Source: Oligoflexales bacterium
GTDB lineage: Bacteria; Bdellovibrionota_B; Oligoflexia; Oligoflexales; CACXFL01
Reading direction: 5' to 3'
Length of the DNA stretch: 6,207 nucleotides
Assembly: GCA_028282865.1 (NCBI GenBank)
Contig: JANQHA010000565.1
Span: 1-6,207 of the forward strand
The position numbers were made by a program, and so were the translations under genes. Every line of letters starts with the position of its first letter. Position 1 is the first letter of the stretch. Of the stretch, positions 1 through 5,531 are shown one piece after another. The notes beneath the pieces are model-generated. The model was not told where the DNA came from. It ran no database searches and was given only the letters and a program-made list of their open reading frames with translations.

Positions 1-662
1 CAAATATACATGCGCTCAAGCAATACGGTGTTACCCATATATTATCTGTAAGCGCAGTAGGTATCATGAGAGAGAGCATCAAGCCAGGCGATATGATTGT
101 CCCAGATCAGCTATTTGACCGGACCAAAGGAATCCGACCTTCAACCTTTTTTGGAGATGGAGTCGTTGGTCATATTGAATTTGCGGACCCACTATCAGAA
201 GAAATGAGGCAGCTCATCATAGCCTCAGCAAAGAAAGAGACCGATCGAGTTCACGAAGGCGGAGCACTAGTGGTTATGGAAGGACCACAATTTTCAACCC
301 GTGCGGAATCAAACTTCTACCGAAGTACACTCAAACCCTCTTGCATCGGAATGACAGCTCTTCCCGAAGCAAAGTTGGCCCGAGAAGCCGAGATGGCCTA
401 CGGTATTTTAGCAATGGCAACAGACTATGACTGTTGGAAAGAAGACAGTGAAGACGTTTCCGTAGAAGCGGTCGTAGCAGTGTTAAAAGCTAACTCCTCG
501 CTCGCCAGTTCGATTGTTAAAAACTTAGCATTAAATTTTCCGAAAAAATCAAGCGACCCTTGTCTTTACGCAGCCAAACACGCCGTGATGACCGACCCAA
601 AGGCTATTCCTGCAGATGCAAAAGATAGATTATCCTTACTGTACGGTGAGTACTTTGGATGA
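1..662 (+). CDS. mtnP: S-methyl-5'-thioadenosine phosphorylase, 3' part (5' end outside window)
   Basis: This enzyme cleaves methylthioadenosine with phosphate to adenine and methylthioribose-1-phosphate in the cytoplasm, feeding purine and methionine salvage. The frame is open from the left edge (first full codon at 3). The upstream residues reading NIHALKQYGVTHILSVSAVG match the family, so the internal ATG at 66 is not the start. Visible family motifs are SAVG followed by ESIKPGD, DQLFDRT, EGPQFSTRAES (the phosphate/ribose region), MTALPEAKLAREAE, and ATDYDCWKE. The Asp residues of the last motif select a 6-amino purine and favour MTAP over ordinary purine nucleoside phosphorylase. The C-terminus looks complete. 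Judging from a usual length near 280-290 residues, roughly 65-70 N-terminal residues lie outside the window. The stop overlaps the start region of the thioesterase gene, which suggests one transcript. The family call is strong; the substrate is inferred from motifs. Confidence 0.95.
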   Translation, partial: NIHALKQYGVTHILSVSAVGIMRESIKPGDMIVPDQLFDRTKGIRPSTFFGDGVVGHIEFADPLSEEMRQLIIASAKKETDRVHEGGALVVMEGPQFSTRAESNFYRSTLKPSCIGMTALPEAKLAREAEMAYGILAMATDYDCWKEDSEDVSVEAVVAVLKANSSLASSIVKNLALNFPKKSSDPCLYAAKHAVMTDPKAIPADAKDRLSLLYGEYFG

Positions 663-1059
663 TCCGGTTAACTTAGAGGGTAAATCCCAGGTTAGCATCT
701 ACTATGAAGACACAGACTTCTCAGGATTTGTCTACCATGCCAATTACCTAAAGTTTTTCGAGCGTGCGCGAGAAGACCTACTTGGTATAGAAAAGCTGAG
801 GGATCTGTTCAAAAACCATGGCCTACACATTGTAGTGGCAAAGCTAGAGATCAAATACCACCTACCTGCAAAACATGGCGATCAACTCGATATCACCACC
901 AAAGTATCTATCAGCAAATCACCGATAATGCTATTCGACCATAAAGCTTACTTGAATGGAAAGGACTGTTGCTCCGCAAAGGTAACAACCGTTTTTATAG
1001 ATGAGACCCAGCAGCCCACTAGGGTAGATGATGAAACGCTGAGGTATCTGGTAGACTAA
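655..1059 (+). CDS. ybgC: YbgC-type hotdog acyl-CoA thioesterase
   Basis: A single-domain hotdog-fold thioesterase of the 4-hydroxybenzoyl-CoA thioesterase/YbgC group, which hydrolyses acyl-CoA thioesters. In several proteobacteria ybgC sits with tol-pal, but no tol genes are seen here. Counting from the chosen start, the signature YYEDTD is at residues 16-21, followed by GFVYHANYLKFFERAR. Tyr17, Asp21 and His28 correspond to the family's active-site Tyr, Asp and His. The 134-residue length is normal. I chose TTG at 655 because GGTGAG lies 4 nt upstream and because it leaves about 15 residues before YYEDTD, as in E. coli YbgC. GTG at 646 and ATG at 616 are in-frame alternatives. The ATG has no clear ribosome-binding site and would lengthen the overlap with mtnP from 8 to 47 nt. 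The overlap implies translational coupling. The natural substrate is unknown. Confidence 0.9.
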   Translation: MDDPVNLEGKSQVSIYYEDTDFSGFVYHANYLKFFERAREDLLGIEKLRDLFKNHGLHIVVAKLEIKYHLPAKHGDQLDITTKVSISKSPIMLFDHKAYLNGKDCCSAKVTTVFIDETQQPTRVDDETLRYLVD

Positions 1060-1096
1060 GGTTTGAAATACTGCCTTACCTTGTCCCCTTAGAACA

Positions 1097-1118
1097 AAGG
1101 TCGCGCCATCCCCAGACC
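1097..1118 (+). repeat. Degenerate left copy of the REP-like repeat
   Basis: This 22-nt half-unit (AAGGTCGCGC... to ...CCCCAGACC) recurs at 1131-1152 with one mismatch, offset by 34 nt. The right half of the palindrome is not preserved here, so it looks like a decayed or partial copy. Confidence 0.7.
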
Positions 1119-1130
1119 AACCACAAACCG

Positions 1131-1170
1131 AAGGTCGCGTCATCCCCAGACCGAAGGTCGTCGGGGATCT
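1131..1170 (+). repeat. Full left copy of the REP-like palindrome
   Basis: The core can fold as a hairpin. ATCCCC (1142-1147) pairs with GGGGAT (1163-1168), and GACC (1149-1152) pairs with GGTC (1156-1159) across a GAA loop, with a small asymmetric internal loop. Positions 1138-1170 are the exact reverse complement of 1530-1562. No T-run follows, so an intrinsic terminator is not indicated. Confidence 0.9.
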
Positions 1171-1229
1171 ATTCCGGAAAACGATGATGTTCCATAGACT
1201 AGTTATGCTAAATCTTGTACTACCTAAAC

Positions 1230-1511
1230 ATGATAAAAAGTGGATATACATATCTTTTGACAAACAAAAACAAATCAGTTTTATACTGTGGAGTTACCAG
1301 CAATCTTTCAAAGCGAATGTGGGAGCACAAGAATAAAATTATCCCTGGCTTCACACAGCGATATAATACCGACATCTTGGTTTACTATGAGTTTCATAAC
1401 TCTATTCAAGATGCAATTTATCGGGAAAAAATGATCAAAAAGAAATCACGTAAAGCTAAAATCAAATTGATTGAGGCACAAAATCCTAGTTGGAATAATC
1501 TATTGATTTAG
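1230..1511 (+). CDS. Small GIY-YIG endonuclease domain protein
   Basis: A 93-residue stand-alone GIY-YIG nuclease domain of the short UvrC/YhbQ-like type. These proteins are predicted to cut DNA with a metal ion, but the substrates of most small members are unknown. Visible catalytic landmarks are GYTY (residues 5-8) and LYCGVTSNL (18-26, the YIG position reading YCG), both in the GIY-YIG sheet, then Arg29 within SKRMWEH, Glu66 within YREKMIKK, and Asn85 within NPSWNNL. All key positions are filled, so it is likely active. I chose ATG at 1230, which leaves the usual few residues before the GY motif. TTG at 1215 would add five residues. Neither start has a clear Shine-Dalgarno sequence. The gene is visibly more AT-rich and Lys/Asn/Ile-rich than its neighbours and is bracketed by inverted palindromic repeats, which suggests transfer or mobility. 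Confidence 0.88.
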   Translation: MIKSGYTYLLTNKNKSVLYCGVTSNLSKRMWEHKNKIIPGFTQRYNTDILVYYEFHNSIQDAIYREKMIKKKSRKAKIKLIEAQNPSWNNLLI

Positions 1512-1520
1512 ATCTATCAA

Positions 1521-1564
1521 AATCGCTACAGATCCCCGACGACCTTCGGTCTGGGGATGACGAG
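1521..1564 (-). repeat. Right REP-like repeat, tandem unit 1
   Basis: This 44-nt unit begins AATCGCTACAGATCCCC and ends GGGGATGACGAG. It contains the same hairpin as the left copy in reverse orientation (GATCCCC pairs with GGGGAT, and GACC with GGTC around a TTC loop). It is followed immediately by a second unit. Confidence 0.92.
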
Positions 1565-1608
1565 AATCGCTACAGATCCCCGACGACCTTCGCTCTGGGG
1601 ATGACGAG
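1565..1608 (-). repeat. Right REP-like repeat, tandem unit 2
   Basis: This is identical to the preceding 44-nt unit except for one base: CTTCGCTC here against CTTCGGTC, which breaks one inner stem pair. The following 10 nt (1609-1618, AATCGTCACA) resemble the start of a third unit and run into the stop codon of the convergent minus-strand gene. Lying between two convergent genes, the hairpins could slow transcription from both sides, but there is no U-tract. Confidence 0.92.
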
Positions 1609-1613
1609 AATCG

Positions 1614-2387
1614 TCACAACTTCGTCATCGAAGAAGGGTAGCCCTCATCATCAAACTCAATATGATCATCTGGGGTATTTTGAATAACTTTCAGAGCACT
1701 TTTTTCTTCTTTAGCACTTGGATCAAAGTTCTTCAGATGGGCAATCGGACCATACACGACAATAATATCGTCTTCATTGATAAAGCTTTCACCATCGGGA
1801 GCTCCGACAAACCCCCCTTCAGATCGTCTGATCGCTAATACCAAGATACCTTCGCTAGATAATAGAAGCTGAGACAAAGACTTATTACAAAATCGATCGT
1901 TAGGACCAACTTTAAACTCAGAGACACCATAGCCATTTGATAGGTTTAGCAAGGAAACATAGTCTTGAACCTCTAACTTCGCCCAGCGACGCAGCATAAA
2001 AGCGATTAATTTATTCATATGGCGTTCGATAAATTTGCTAGTAGATAACAGCCAGAAAACAAATAACGCACCTAGCAAAGACGCAATATGCTTTCTCCAA
2101 TCGTCGGCACCACCAGTACTTATCACTGACATCATAAAAGTACCAGCAACGGTGACAATCCCGATATTCCCAGCGGTCATCAAGTACAAGACAATATTCC
2201 GACGCACCGGATGCTCTAATATAGTTTCAGCTTCTTTGGTAGTGTAGCCCACACCCGTAAAGGCCGATCGGGCTTGAAACTTCGCCACATCTTTAGAAAC
2301 ACCAGTCAGCATCAGGGCCATCTGACCGACCCGGGTAAAAACCATAGAGATTATTAAAACAACCAGAAGTGAGATGATAGAGATCAT
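1614..2387 (-). CDS. Membrane protein with C-terminal TrkA-C (RCK_C) domain
   Basis: This 257-residue protein has hydrophobic segments at about residues 1-19, 64-88 and 100-119 and a soluble cytoplasmic C-terminus. Residues about 150-222 fit the TrkA-C/RCK_C fold, a small regulatory ligand-binding domain of K+ channels and ion transporters: NGYGVSEFKVGP, then ILVLAIRR, then a Gly-Asp-Glu turn followed by EDDIIVVYGP. The stretch FQARSAFTGVGYTTKEAE (38-54) before the second membrane segment resembles the pore-loop style of TrkH/KtrB-type proteins and is conserved in this uncharacterised family as I recall it. The acidic tail after residue 225 has no recognised motif. The ATG lies 5 nt after the motA stop, with no strong Shine-Dalgarno sequence, so translation is probably coupled to motA. 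The specific function is unknown. An ion-related regulatory role is inferred from the domain and from its stator-gene partner. Confidence 0.85.
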   Translation of the reverse strand: MISIISLLVVLIISMVFTRVGQMALMLTGVSKDVAKFQARSAFTGVGYTTKEAETILEHPVRRNIVLYLMTAGNIGIVTVAGTFMMSVISTGGADDWRKHIASLLGALFVFWLLSTSKFIERHMNKLIAFMLRRWAKLEVQDYVSLLNLSNGYGVSEFKVGPNDRFCNKSLSQLLLSSEGILVLAIRRSEGGFVGAPDGESFINEDDIIVVYGPIAHLKNFDPSAKEEKSALKVIQNTPDDHIEFDDEGYPSSMTKL

Positions 2388-2392
2388 GGATG

Positions 2393-3157
2393 CTACGCTG
2401 CCTCGCTTTCACCATCCTCGCCGCCGGAGCCAATAAACGAATCTAGCTTCTGCCTAATAGTTCTGGGGTTCTCGCCACCTAGTATGGCATTGACACCTTG
2501 TTTAATGATCGCAAGGTTGACCGCCTCCTCGCTAGCTCGAAACCCAAGCTTTCCGGATATCGGTATAAAGACCATGTTTGCAATAAGTGACCCGTAAAGC
2601 GTCGTAATAAGTGCAACCGCAAGACCCGGGCCAATCTTATCTGGATCGTCGAGGTTTGCCATAATTACAATAAGACCGATAACTGTTCCGATCATACCAA
2701 ATGCGGGGCATAGATCCCCCATATCATCAAAAATAGCTTTACCATTCTTATGCCTACGGCGCATACTGGCCGATTCGACGTCGATAATTTCATTGATTAC
2801 TGTCTGATCGTAGCCATCGACCATGTACCGAACTGCTTTCGCGAGAAAATCATTTTGAACCTCTACCTTTTCCAAAGCTAAGATTGAATTTTTTCGAGCC
2901 GTATCGGCTAAGCTAACAATTTCGTCAATGATAGTTGCAGGGTCGTCGACAGAATTAAATAATGCCTTCATCCCTACTTTGATCGCGTTAATGATATGAG
3001 CTGGAGTCCATCGCATGGTCGTAGCACAAGCTGCACCACCAACAACAATAAGTAGACTTAGGAAGTCCCAGTACATCATCAGACTTCCGGACATGAGCAT
3101 CACCAGAAGTACTAACCCGACCCCGCTGACAAACCCAATCAGAGTTCCTAAATCCAA
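2393..3157 (-). CDS. motA: Flagellar motor stator protein MotA/PomA
   Basis: An inner-membrane stator subunit. With MotB it forms the ion channel that drives flagellar rotation. At 254 residues it matches the shorter PomA-type length and starts MDLGTLIGF as PomA-like proteins do. Hydrophobic segments lie at about residues 4-25 and 31-49, and again at about 151-170 and 177-201. The large cytoplasmic loop between them holds Arg88-Lys89 and Glu96 (TARKNSILALEK), the charged positions that contact rotor FliG. The channel prolines are Pro151 (CPAFGMIGTVIGL) and Pro199 (FIPISGKL). The start is TTG, supported by a GAGGAGG ribosome-binding site 7 nt upstream. It is first in a minus-strand pair with the RCK_C protein and is divergent from motB, which is not the usual motAB order. 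Choosing between H+ and Na+ coupling is not possible from this sequence. Confidence 0.95.
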   Translation of the reverse strand: MDLGTLIGFVSGVGLVLLVMLMSGSLMMYWDFLSLLIVVGGAACATTMRWTPAHIINAIKVGMKALFNSVDDPATIIDEIVSLADTARKNSILALEKVEVQNDFLAKAVRYMVDGYDQTVINEIIDVESASMRRRHKNGKAIFDDMGDLCPAFGMIGTVIGLIVIMANLDDPDKIGPGLAVALITTLYGSLIANMVFIPISGKLGFRASEEAVNLAIIKQGVNAILGGENPRTIRQKLDSFIGSGGEDGESEAA

Positions 3158-3389
3158 AACAAATCCTCCTCAATTACTCATTCATTCGGCTGTTTAGACG
3201 AAATATTTACTGAAATCGAACCCCAAGTTCCGTCGAAATCTTGGTAAATTTTTAAAAAAGCTATGGAACCCTCGGTACAATGATATCTTACACCTCCAAA
3301 GTGAAGATCCATCGCAAAATAAATCGCTTAAATTTAGGAAAAATTTTCCGAAAGATATTCAGAGCTATAAAATTGTAGGAATCTCCGGT
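3158..3389. promoter_or_regulatory. Divergent motA/motB control region
   Basis: This 232-bp region separates the two divergent stator genes and should hold both promoters. It is AT-rich. A possible sigma70-like plus-strand promoter has TTAAAA at 3252-3257 and TACAAT at 3276-3281, 18 nt apart. I could not find a convincing minus-strand promoter or a flagellar sigma28 match by eye. A short inverted repeat, GGAAAA-A-TTTTCC, lies at 3337-3349 and could be an operator or simply AT-rich chance. AGGA lies 9 nt before the motB ATG as a fair ribosome-binding site. Confidence 0.5.
3165..3171 (-). promoter_or_regulatory. Strong ribosome-binding site fixing the motA TTG start
   Basis: On the minus strand GAGGAGG lies 7 nt before the TTG at 3155-3157. 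This supports the non-ATG start, and the resulting N-terminus agrees with PomA-type proteins. Confidence 0.85.
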
Positions 3390-4169
3390 ATGGAAGAAGA
3401 AGAAGAGGAAGGTGGAGGCGGTGGCTGGCTCCTCAGCTACGCCGACCTAATGACACTGCTTTTTGCAGCGTTCGTTGTACTTTATGGTATTACGCCTAAA
3501 GGTAAATCAGACGTTGTAGTAGGCGTTGTATCGACTATTCGCGAAGCTTTCATCGAAGTGCCTGATGACATTCCAGTAGAAGAAAAAAAGGGGCCGATAA
3601 AACTAGGCAAGGCGGTCTTCAAACAATTTCGTGCCGAAACCAATAAAAGTCCTATTATCAAAAAGTACCGACGCTATAAAAATGCTTTGCCCATGGTCAA
3701 CCAGGATATGGAGCAAGTAAAAACATTAATCAACATGATGTCAGAGAAGAAAAGTGACGGCAAGAAGAGAGATGAAACGCCGGGAATGACCGTACACAAA
3801 GACGATAAAGGTTTTCTGATCCGGCTAGTAGCATCCAAGTATTTCGCCCCAGGAGAGTATAAAGTAAACCGTAAGGAACTACGTAAACTAGACAAAATAG
3901 GCAAGCTCCTTAAGGAGATGGGAAGAAACATAGTGATCGAAGGCCATACCGATTCCACGCCGTTAAGGGGAGCTATGACTAATTGGGAGCTCTCAGCACT
4001 GAGAGCTACTCATATCTTAAGATACTTCGTAAATACCACTGGAGTACCAAAGGAAAAAATATCTGCTACTGGCTATGCCGATGCAAAGCCTCTAGTGCCA
4101 AACGATAGTGTTCAGTCTCGAAAGGTTAACCGACGCATAGAAATTAAGGTACGCTACGATGACAACTAA
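3390..4169 (+). CDS. motB: Flagellar motor stator protein MotB/PomB with OmpA-like domain
   Basis: The partner of MotA. It anchors the stator to peptidoglycan and carries the ion-binding aspartate. A short cytoplasmic tail (six Glu then five Gly) leads into the single membrane helix at about residues 13-34 (WLLSYADLMTLLFAAF), where Asp19 occupies the position of E. coli MotB Asp32. A linker of about 100 residues rich in Lys and Glu (roughly 40-135) precedes the OmpA-like domain (about 141-256). Peptidoglycan-binding landmarks in that domain are GHTDSTP (185-191), NWELSALRA (198-206), GYADAKP (228-234) and NRRIEI (247-252). The 259-residue length is normal. The ATG is preceded by AGGA at 9 nt. 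The frame is open upstream to 3198 but has no ATG, GTG or TTG, so this start stands. The 3' end overlaps the next gene by 11 nt. Confidence 0.94.
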   Translation: MEEEEEEGGGGGWLLSYADLMTLLFAAFVVLYGITPKGKSDVVVGVVSTIREAFIEVPDDIPVEEKKGPIKLGKAVFKQFRAETNKSPIIKKYRRYKNALPMVNQDMEQVKTLINMMSEKKSDGKKRDETPGMTVHKDDKGFLIRLVASKYFAPGEYKVNRKELRKLDKIGKLLKEMGRNIVIEGHTDSTPLRGAMTNWELSALRATHILRYFVNTTGVPKEKISATGYADAKPLVPNDSVQSRKVNRRIEIKVRYDDN

Positions 4170-4476
4170 ACCGACTAAACATTTCTTAGCTCTTGCAATG
4201 TTACTAGTAGTTACAACTCAAACATCGTGCGACTTCTACCGCAAGAAGAAATGTGAATGGTACATGGTGCCCGACTTTAAGCACAAATCTCTGGTTAAAC
4301 CAGATTGGGTTAGTTTATGCCTTAGAAACTACACTTCCGGAAAGCAGGTGTGTCTATACCAAGCCCATGTCGATTTTGCCGAGAGAATGAATGGAGTAAA
4401 ATTTCGTTTTGTAGATATGAAAATCGAAAAAGGCACTCACCCAAGAGTGATTACTGATGTAAAGACCTGCAACTAG
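4159..4476 (+). CDS. Small Cys-rich candidate lipoprotein coupled to motB
   Basis: I do not recognise the family of this 105-residue protein. The N-terminus is a typical export signal: basic residues to His8, a hydrophobic run at about 9-19, then TQTSC with Cys24 as a likely lipidation site. The lipobox is imperfect because Gln rather than Leu is at -3. The mature part contains Cys32, Cys54, Cys65 and Cys104, enough for two disulfides, and is rich in Lys and aromatic residues. Its ATG lies inside the last codons of motB (ATGACAACTAA), an overlap of 11 nt with AAGG 9 nt upstream, so translation is probably coupled to motB. Location in the periplasm or inner membrane next to the stator is plausible; Asp at +2 would favour inner-membrane retention under the E. 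coli rule. A function in motility is inferred only from gene order. Confidence 0.8.
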   Translation: MTTKPTKHFLALAMLLVVTTQTSCDFYRKKKCEWYMVPDFKHKSLVKPDWVSLCLRNYTSGKQVCLYQAHVDFAERMNGVKFRFVDMKIEKGTHPRVITDVKTCN

Positions 4477-4551
4477 CTGGAGCACCAAAGGTTTAACTAA
4501 CGTGCTGCGCTGCATGAATAACCAAGCCGCAACTCATCAAATTATCGCATA

Positions 4552-5439
4552 CTACTGCAAGCGGAAACCTTGATAAAACTTATCGATAATACTGTCGATA
4601 CGACCGCTCAGTTGCATTGCAGCAATCACTCGCTCCATTCGATTTCGGTCTTTATAAAATTGGGATTTATTTGACAGTACGAAATAATGAACCCAAAGAG
4701 TATTACGTACCTGATAGCTAGCTTTTTCAATCTGGTTAGCTAAACCTAACTGGCCTAATCTGTATTCGGTGATAAAATTGCTTCCGATCACCGCATCGAC
4801 GTCACCTTTTAACAGAGCGCTAAATAAGTTTTTATCAGTTTTAAAGTTAATAAATTTTATGCTTTTTTCTGATTTCGCACCCCTAATATAAGGGCCATGC
4901 TCCAGCCGACCAATCTTAAGCCTAGTTAAATCAACGTAGCTTGAGATGGAAAGCCTGCTATTTTTGCGCAGGTAGACGCTGTCAAATGAGTTATAAGCAA
5001 CCTTGGGATTCAGAAAGCTTAAATACTTTTGCCTATCCGAGGTCTTCTCGATGGCAGTTGTCATGTCAGACCTACCAATACTTAGCCAAGTTAAACAATC
5101 TTTTAACCTGCACCTTTCAAACTTTAACCGGAATCCGAGCTTGTCAGCAAATTCCTCCATTATGCCAATGTCAAAGCCGATAAACCGCCCTTTTTCGTAA
5201 ATTTTCCTTGGGGGCGCAACCGACAAAGCGACTTTTAGCAAAGGCCTGTTATCGGGTGGTTCAGTAAGTTCTTTGACTTCAGCTTCGAGATCGGTAGCTG
5301 GCACCACATCGACATCTGGCCTTGATATTTGGGCTAACTTTAGCTCTGCAACTTGTGGTGATTTGACAGCTTTATATAAAATGACCCCAAATGAGGCCAA
5401 AATAAATAGAAAAAACGTGATAAACCCTGCATTCCGCAT
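4552..5439 (-). CDS. Membrane-anchored solute-binding protein, family 3 (SBP_bac_3)
   Basis: This 295-residue protein has an uncleaved-looking N-terminal membrane segment (about residues 5-23), a linker with many acidic residues and prolines (about 25-66), and a periplasmic binding domain of the amino-acid type (about 68-290). Family landmarks are LKVALSVAPP (68-77), GRFIGFDIGIMEEFADKLG (84-102), TSDRQKYLSF (133-142, with Arg136 at the usual carboxylate-binding position) and LLKGDVDAVIGS (209-220, with Asp216 at the usual amine-binding position). Cys110 and Cys115 may form a disulfide. The start is ATG, with AAGGA 9 nt upstream. No permease or ATPase genes are next to it, so it is a solitary binding protein. 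It could feed a transporter encoded elsewhere, or act as a sensor. It diverges from the aminotransferase gene and converges with the motB-lipoprotein pair. The ligand is unknown. Confidence 0.85.
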   Translation of the reverse strand: MRNAGFITFFLFILASFGVILYKAVKSPQVAELKLAQISRPDVDVVPATDLEAEVKELTEPPDNRPLLKVALSVAPPRKIYEKGRFIGFDIGIMEEFADKLGFRLKFERCRLKDCLTWLSIGRSDMTTAIEKTSDRQKYLSFLNPKVAYNSFDSVYLRKNSRLSISSYVDLTRLKIGRLEHGPYIRGAKSEKSIKFINFKTDKNLFSALLKGDVDAVIGSNFITEYRLGQLGLANQIEKASYQVRNTLWVHYFVLSNKSQFYKDRNRMERVIAAMQLSGRIDSIIDKFYQGFRLQ

Positions 5440-5457
5440 CTATTAGAATCCTTATTA

Positions 5458-5487
5458 TTGTAACGATGGCCAATTTTAGGTTATGCT
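5458..5487 (+). promoter_or_regulatory. Possible sigma70-like promoter of the aminotransferase gene
   Basis: TTGTAA (5458-5463) and TATGCT (5482-5487) are separated by 18 nt and lie about 45 nt before the ATG. Each hexamer matches 4 of 6 consensus bases. The same place read on the minus strand gives TACAAT (5457-5462), a possible -10 for the divergent binding-protein gene, but without a good -35. The sites were found by eye and are weak. Confidence 0.3.
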
Positions 5488-5531
5488 ACGGTGCTAACGC
5501 TGACCAGTCCTAAATAGAAACGGCCATAACC

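Larger units (their letters stand above)
1097..1608. mobile_element. Candidate mobile unit: GIY-YIG gene between inverted REP-like palindromes
   Basis: An AT-rich GIY-YIG gene is bracketed by copies of one GC-rich palindromic repeat. The left copies (1097-1118 and 1131-1170) read in one orientation and the right copies (1521-1564 and 1565-1608) in the other. The segments 1138-1170 and 1530-1562 are perfect 33-nt reverse complements by direct reading. The unit lies between the ybgC 3' end and a convergent minus-strand gene and ends 5 nt from that gene's stop codon. The arrangement resembles REP elements with their associated nuclease or transposase genes, but here the enzyme is a GIY-YIG nuclease rather than a RAYT. 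Mobility is inferred. No target-site duplication of the whole unit was identified. Confidence 0.45.

Noticed and set aside
1060..1229. Intrinsic terminator after ybgC
   Set aside because: A bulged hairpin is possible at 1078-1101 and the REP-like hairpin is strong, but neither is followed by a T-run.
931..1263. Minus-strand reading frame of 110 codons
   Set aside because: It lies antisense to ybgC and the repeat region, has no recognisable domain, and its composition follows the opposite strand's gene and repeats.
1521..1608. Two near-identical repeats resembling a short CRISPR array
   Set aside because: The units are directly abutting palindromes with no unique spacers, and no cas genes are present.
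3198..3389. Upstream in-frame extension of motB
   Set aside because: The frame is open but has no ATG, GTG or TTG, and it looks like AT-rich intergenic sequence. The ATG at 3390 has a fair ribosome-binding site and gives a normal MotB.
4477..4551. Bidirectional terminator between the convergent lipoprotein and binding-protein genes
   Set aside because: No stable GC-rich stem with a T-run could be found on either strand by eye.
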